Source: UKL13-2 sp947085425
GTDB taxonomy: Bacteria > Pseudomonadota > Gammaproteobacteria > Burkholderiales > Usitatibacteraceae
Reading direction: 5' to 3'
DNA: 55,877 nucleotides
Assembly (NCBI GenBank): GCA_947085425.1
Contig: CAMTWK010000008.1
Location: 1-55,877 of the forward strand
The position numbers and the translations under genes were made by a program. Below, one piece after another: positions 53,389 through 55,877 of this stretch (its first letter is position 1; each line of letters opens with the position of its first letter). The notes under the pieces were generated by a model, which worked only from the letters and a program-made list of their open reading frames with translations, did not search any database and was not told where the DNA came from.

Positions 53389-53447
53389 TCTTTCAGGTTT
53401 TCTGATCAGCTGTCGACCCGCAAAACCGCGCTTCTGCGCGGTTTTGT
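53389..53447 (+). ncRNA. candidate small RNA between dnaQ and the cytochrome genes
   Basis: A good promoter is followed within 40 bases by a strong hairpin with short T-run, leaving a transcript of about 58 bases. The region has no coding frame. Its 5' half carries a small inverted repeat (tcag/ctga), and the 3' half is the terminator stem. The RNA could also be an attenuated leader of the cytochrome operon. It matches no family I recognise. Confidence 0.3.
53421..53446 (+). terminator. strong hairpin, probable intrinsic terminator
   Basis: The 11-base stem caaaaccgcgc/gcgcggttttg has a four-base loop and a short T-run inside its right arm. It ends dnaQ and/or a short RNA starting near 53389. 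Confidence 0.65.
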
Positions 53448-53498
53448 GAGTGCAAACGTTGCTTTTCTAACGTGATTCTCGCGTGAGTAAATGAGTAG

Positions 53499-53549
53499 GA
53501 CCCTCAAGAGTGCCCCACTAGACCGACCCTCAAGACCGACCCTCAAGAC
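53499..53549. repeat. short direct repeats just upstream of the cytochrome start
   Basis: cgaccctcaagac occurs twice in tandem (53524-53549), and gaccctcaaga once more at 53499. They end eight bases before the ATG of the first cytochrome, where a Shine-Dalgarno sequence would be expected but is absent. Confidence 0.7.
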
Positions 53550-53557
53550 CCCCAAAC

Positions 53558-53935
53558 ATGAAAACTATCTCTTCCATTTTTGTATTGGCGCTGGTATTAG
53601 CTGCCACTACCGCCATGAGCGCCGGTGACGTTGCTGCCCAAGTCCCGGCTGCTTCGGCTTCACCGTCCAAAGGTGACGCCAAGGCTGGAAAACAAAAAGC
53701 AAATGCGATTTGCTCGGGCTGCCATGGCATCGCCGGAACTAAAGTAGCCTACCCGGAAGTTTTCCACGTGCCGCGTATTGGCGGCCAGAACGAAGCCTAT
53801 TTGGTGGCGGCATTAAACGCCTATCGTGCCGGTGAGCGTTATAACGCCACCATGAAGGGTCTGGCCTCCGCATTGACAGAAAAAGACGTAATGGACATCG
53901 CCGCGTACTACGCCGGTATTGAGTCTGTTAAATAA
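53558..53935 (+). CDS. class I c-type cytochrome (c4/c553-like), single heme
   Basis: This 125-residue protein has a signal peptide (about 1-27) and one heme site, CSGCH (Cys52, Cys55, His56). The second axial ligand is probably Met in ATMKGLAS. The GGQNEAYLVAALNAYRAGER stretch is typical of c553/c4 domains. It would carry electrons in the periplasm, for example to a terminal oxidase. It is 11 bases upstream of a similar gene, likely one operon. Confidence 0.9.
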   Translation: MKTISSIFVLALVLAATTAMSAGDVAAQVPAASASPSKGDAKAGKQKANAICSGCHGIAGTKVAYPEVFHVPRIGGQNEAYLVAALNAYRAGERYNATMKGLASALTEKDVMDIAAYYAGIESVK

Positions 53936-53946
53936 GGATTGACCCG

Positions 53947-54279
53947 ATGAAATTCACCGCAAAATTATTCGCCGCCGCCATCGTTGCCTCGTTACCCATG
54001 TTGGCGCATGCCGCCGGCAACGTTGAAGCTGGCAAGAAAAAAGCCGAATCCTGTGTTGCCTGCCATGGTCAAAGTGGTGCCCGCCCCATTCAGCCGGATT
54101 ACCCGGTTTTGGCCGGTCAACATGAAGATTATTTGGTTGCGGCAATGTCGCAATATAAATCCGGCAAACGCCAAAACGCCATCATGAAAGGGTTTGCCGC
54201 GCCGTTGTCGGCTCAGGACATTCGTGATTTGGCGGCATATTTTTCGAAAGAAAAATCAAACCTGAAAATGAAATATTGA
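53947..54279 (+). CDS. class I c-type cytochrome, single heme (paralogue)
   Basis: This 110-residue protein has a signal peptide ending HAAG, the heme motif CVACH (Cys36, Cys39, His40) and probable Met ligand in AIMKGFAA. It is close to its upstream neighbour along the whole domain (GQHEDYLVAAMSQYKSGKRQNAIMKG), so the two arose by duplication. Together they resemble the two halves of cytochrome c4 encoded separately. A terminator follows. Confidence 0.92.
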   Translation: MKFTAKLFAAAIVASLPMLAHAAGNVEAGKKKAESCVACHGQSGARPIQPDYPVLAGQHEDYLVAAMSQYKSGKRQNAIMKGFAAPLSAQDIRDLAAYFSKEKSNLKMKY

Positions 54280-54306
54280 TCGGCATGATTTGCCGTTTCT
54301 TGCAAT

Positions 54307-54334
54307 AAAAAACCCGCCTGATGGCGGGTTTTTT
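54307..54334 (+). terminator. intrinsic terminator after the cytochrome genes
   Basis: The stem aacccgcc/ggcgggtt has a four-base loop, with A-run and T-run extending it on both sides. It ends the cytochrome operon. Confidence 0.9.
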
Positions 54335-54426
54335 ATTTGGCCTGCGGAATCGATGTGTTGCCGGCCAATGGAAACGCAATGACGTTCATGCTATCATGCG
54401 GCATGAATTTATGAAGGAGCATAAAC

Positions 54427-54702
54427 ATGGCTGTCCAGACAAAAATTGTTGGCACCAGCGGGCAAATTTCCATCGGCAAGCAGTACGCCGGTCAGCAAGT
54501 GATTATCGAGGAGATCGAGCCGGGTGAATGGCGTATTCAAACGGCAATCACCATTCCCAAAAGCCAGGCGTGGGTGCATACAAAGGCCACACAGGCCGAA
54601 CTTGATCGCGCCCTCGATTGGGCGACAAAGACGTCACCCAAAAGAACAACGATCGACGCCCTGGCGAAGAAACTGAGTGGCACAAGTGGCCGTCGCAAAT
54701 AA
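54427..54702 (+). CDS. probable antitoxin (AbrB-like N-terminus, 91 aa)
   Basis: This 91-residue protein starts with a short beta-rich segment (TKIVGTSGQISIGKQYAGQQVIIEEIEPGEW without the usual length) that resembles an AbrB/SpoVT-type DNA-binding fold. A helical tail with AELDRALDWA follows, of the sort that masks a toxin. AAGGAG seven bases upstream is a strong ribosome-binding site. Its stop lies within the next gene, so the pair is translationally coupled. The antitoxin call is by gene layout and fold impression, not a firm family match. Confidence 0.6.
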   Translation: MAVQTKIVGTSGQISIGKQYAGQQVIIEEIEPGEWRIQTAITIPKSQAWVHTKATQAELDRALDWATKTSPKRTTIDALAKKLSGTSGRRK

Positions 54703-55021
54703 TTTAGTACTGCTCGACCTGAATTACCCGCCGTTTCTGGACAGCCTGTTTGCGTTGGAAAAGAACGACAAAATCCAGCTCATTAAACAGCTTGAAAAAA
54801 TCAGCAAGCTGACCTGGGCCGACGTACAACGCGACCCGGGGTTGAAATGGGAAAAAATTCATCCAATCCCGCTTTTGCTTCAGCGGCATTTGCTCGATGA
54901 CAAAACCCGCGCGCTCTATAGTATTCGGCTCACGCAGTCCAAACGTGCCGTGGTGTTGCGAGAAGGCGAATACATGCGTTTTCTGGCGCTGCCCAAAGAC
55001 CATGATTCGACATACGCCTGA
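54677..55021 (+). CDS. probable RelE/ParE-like toxin or partner protein
   Basis: This 114-residue protein overlaps the previous gene by 26 bases. GTG at 54677 or GTG at 54686 could be the start. A helical N-terminal half is followed by a beta-rich C-terminus (LYSIRLTQSKRAVVLREGEYMRFLALPKDHDS) that resembles the RelE/ParE mRNA-interferase fold, including a late DHDSxY motif. Catalytic residues cannot be confirmed by eye. The small size and tight coupling to an antitoxin-like gene fit a type II toxin-antitoxin pair. Confidence 0.6.
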   Translation: MAQVAVANNLVLLDLNYPPFLDSLFALEKNDKIQLIKQLEKISKLTWADVQRDPGLKWEKIHPIPLLLQRHLLDDKTRALYSIRLTQSKRAVVLREGEYMRFLALPKDHDSTYA

Positions 55022-55299
55022 GTGTAGCCATTTTTTGCCTCAAACGCCCCGCAAATATTGGGGTTTTAAAACAATTGAAAAACGGTACAATTCGGCCAAT
55101 ACCGGCGGTTCGCCAGCCCGGTCTGATTTCATACATTGATCCGGTGAATCAAGTGGGAAACAATGTGATTCCGACGCCTAGTGTTGAGCCAGTTCTAGGC
55201 CAGCGCGCACACATTGAATGGCGGTACCGTTTTGACAAATTGAGCTCCCGCGCGCAACATCTCCGCACCGACATTCGTCGGTAACACAGGGAGAACCAC

Positions 55300-55737
55300 A
55301 TGCAAATCATCAAATTGTTGTTGGTGGCATTGGCAATGTCAGGGTTTGTCGCGACTGCAGGCGCTCAGGATGCGAAGCCTTATAAGGAGGGTGCCGTTAC
55401 ACAACTGACGTACATCAAAACCAAACCGGGCAAGTTCAACGACTACATGAAATTTCTCGCCGGCGACTATAAAAAGCTCATGGAGGCGAACATCAAGGGG
55501 GGACTGGTGGTCCGTTACGGGATTTATACGACGCAGCCGCGAAACCCGAATGAAGCAAATTTGATTCTGGCGGTGACTAGGCCGAACTTCGCCACGCTCG
55601 ACAAGGTCGACGAAATGGACGCAATCTCGGCCAAGATCGGCGGCAGCAGCGAAGCACGCGCCAAGGCTGCCGCTGAACGCGCTACCATGCGCGACATACT
55701 CGGTGGCGAGCTGATTCAGGAAATGGTTCTCAAATAG
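55300..55737 (+). CDS. small exported protein of unknown function
   Basis: This 145-residue protein has a signal peptide (MQIIKLLLVALAMSGFVATAGAQ without the last residue as +1) and a single alpha/beta domain. The pattern TQLTYIKTKPGKFNDYMKFL resembles ferredoxin-like dimeric alpha/beta-barrel proteins. GGGAG before ATG supports the start. No function can be named. It stands alone after a 278-base gap in which I see no gene. Confidence 0.65.
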   Translation: MQIIKLLLVALAMSGFVATAGAQDAKPYKEGAVTQLTYIKTKPGKFNDYMKFLAGDYKKLMEANIKGGLVVRYGIYTTQPRNPNEANLILAVTRPNFATLDKVDEMDAISAKIGGSSEARAKAAAERATMRDILGGELIQEMVLK

Positions 55738-55877
55738 GCCAAAAGCGGACATCCAAATGCGCCCTCCAGTTGAAGTTTTGCCCATTGCAAACTACACGCC
55801 AGATTTGCATGGTTGGCAGGCTCGCTTATCAACGAGAAGTGTATGAGCGCACTGCACCTTCGGCAGCGAATGCATCA
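55738..55877. other. window end without a complete feature
   Basis: After the stop of the small exported protein there is no clear terminator, RNA or reading frame before the window ends. Confidence 0.4.

Noticed and set aside
1..55877. CRISPR array, prophage or integrative element
   Set aside because: No regularly spaced direct repeats with variable spacers, no integrase, transposase, capsid or relaxase genes were seen.

Overview
The window looks like chromosomal DNA of a betaproteobacterium. Support comes from gene order: tRNA-Leu–tig–clpP–clpX–lon–hupB–tRNA-Val–tRNA-Asp–ppiD, and gloB / YafS-like methyltransferase / rnhA / dnaQ. It also carries squalene (hopanoid precursor) genes hpnC-D-E and small Betaproteobacteria-type families (DUF3429, a TssQ-like lipoprotein). 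The genus cannot be named from this sequence. Base composition is fairly even, and no integron, prophage, insertion-sequence transposase or CRISPR array is visible.

Layout. 1-142: a 148-bp-type palindromic repeat (copy 1, cut by the window edge). 139-5699 (minus): a copper-handling cluster with an NTF2-like protein, a CusF-like protein, a cupredoxin, a CopA-type multicopper oxidase, a TolC-type outer membrane factor, a His-rich secreted protein and a DUF2946-like protein; a perfect 19-bp palindrome lies just upstream of the main operon. 5830-7863: a cytosolic S9 peptidase. 7918-9565 (minus): two integral membrane proteins (DUF418, DUF3429). 9633-13251 (minus): a three-gene signalling operon of nucleotide-cyclase-like/PEGA membrane protein, duplicated TssQ-like lipoprotein and Ser/Thr kinase. 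13624-17416 (minus): hpnC-hpnD-hpnE plus an SDR-fold protein that lacks the catalytic Tyr.

17600-26841 (plus): the protein quality-control block, with three tRNAs. A second copy of the repeat sits exactly at the tig stop codon, and a sigma32-like promoter precedes lon. 26865-28693 (minus): an SDR oxidoreductase and fabI. 28787-29860: a GT9 glycosyltransferase. 29999-41665 (plus): a peptide-type ABC importer with four tandem paralogous substrate-binding proteins, two permeases and one fused double ATPase. 41807-41878: six 12-bp tandem repeats, each containing GATC. 41973-46840 (minus): mltD and a TldD/PmbA-type pair. 47108-49927: a 900-residue secreted delta-60-like repeat protein. 49973-53310: a GNAT, gloB, a methyltransferase, rnhA and dnaQ. 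53353-53446: a possible small RNA. 53558-54279: two small c-type cytochromes. 54427-55021: a probable toxin-antitoxin pair. 55300-55737: a small secreted protein.

The gene groups fit a free-living Gram-negative cell with copper detoxification in the periplasm, squalene synthesis for hopanoids, ClpXP/Lon proteolysis with periplasmic chaperoning by PpiD, and peptide uptake with broadened substrate range. Most interesting for follow-up are the repeat family that supplies stop codons to its neighbours, the cyclase/lipoprotein/kinase operon, the four-receptor importer, the palindrome upstream of the copper operon, the candidate small RNA after dnaQ, and the tandem GATC repeat array.
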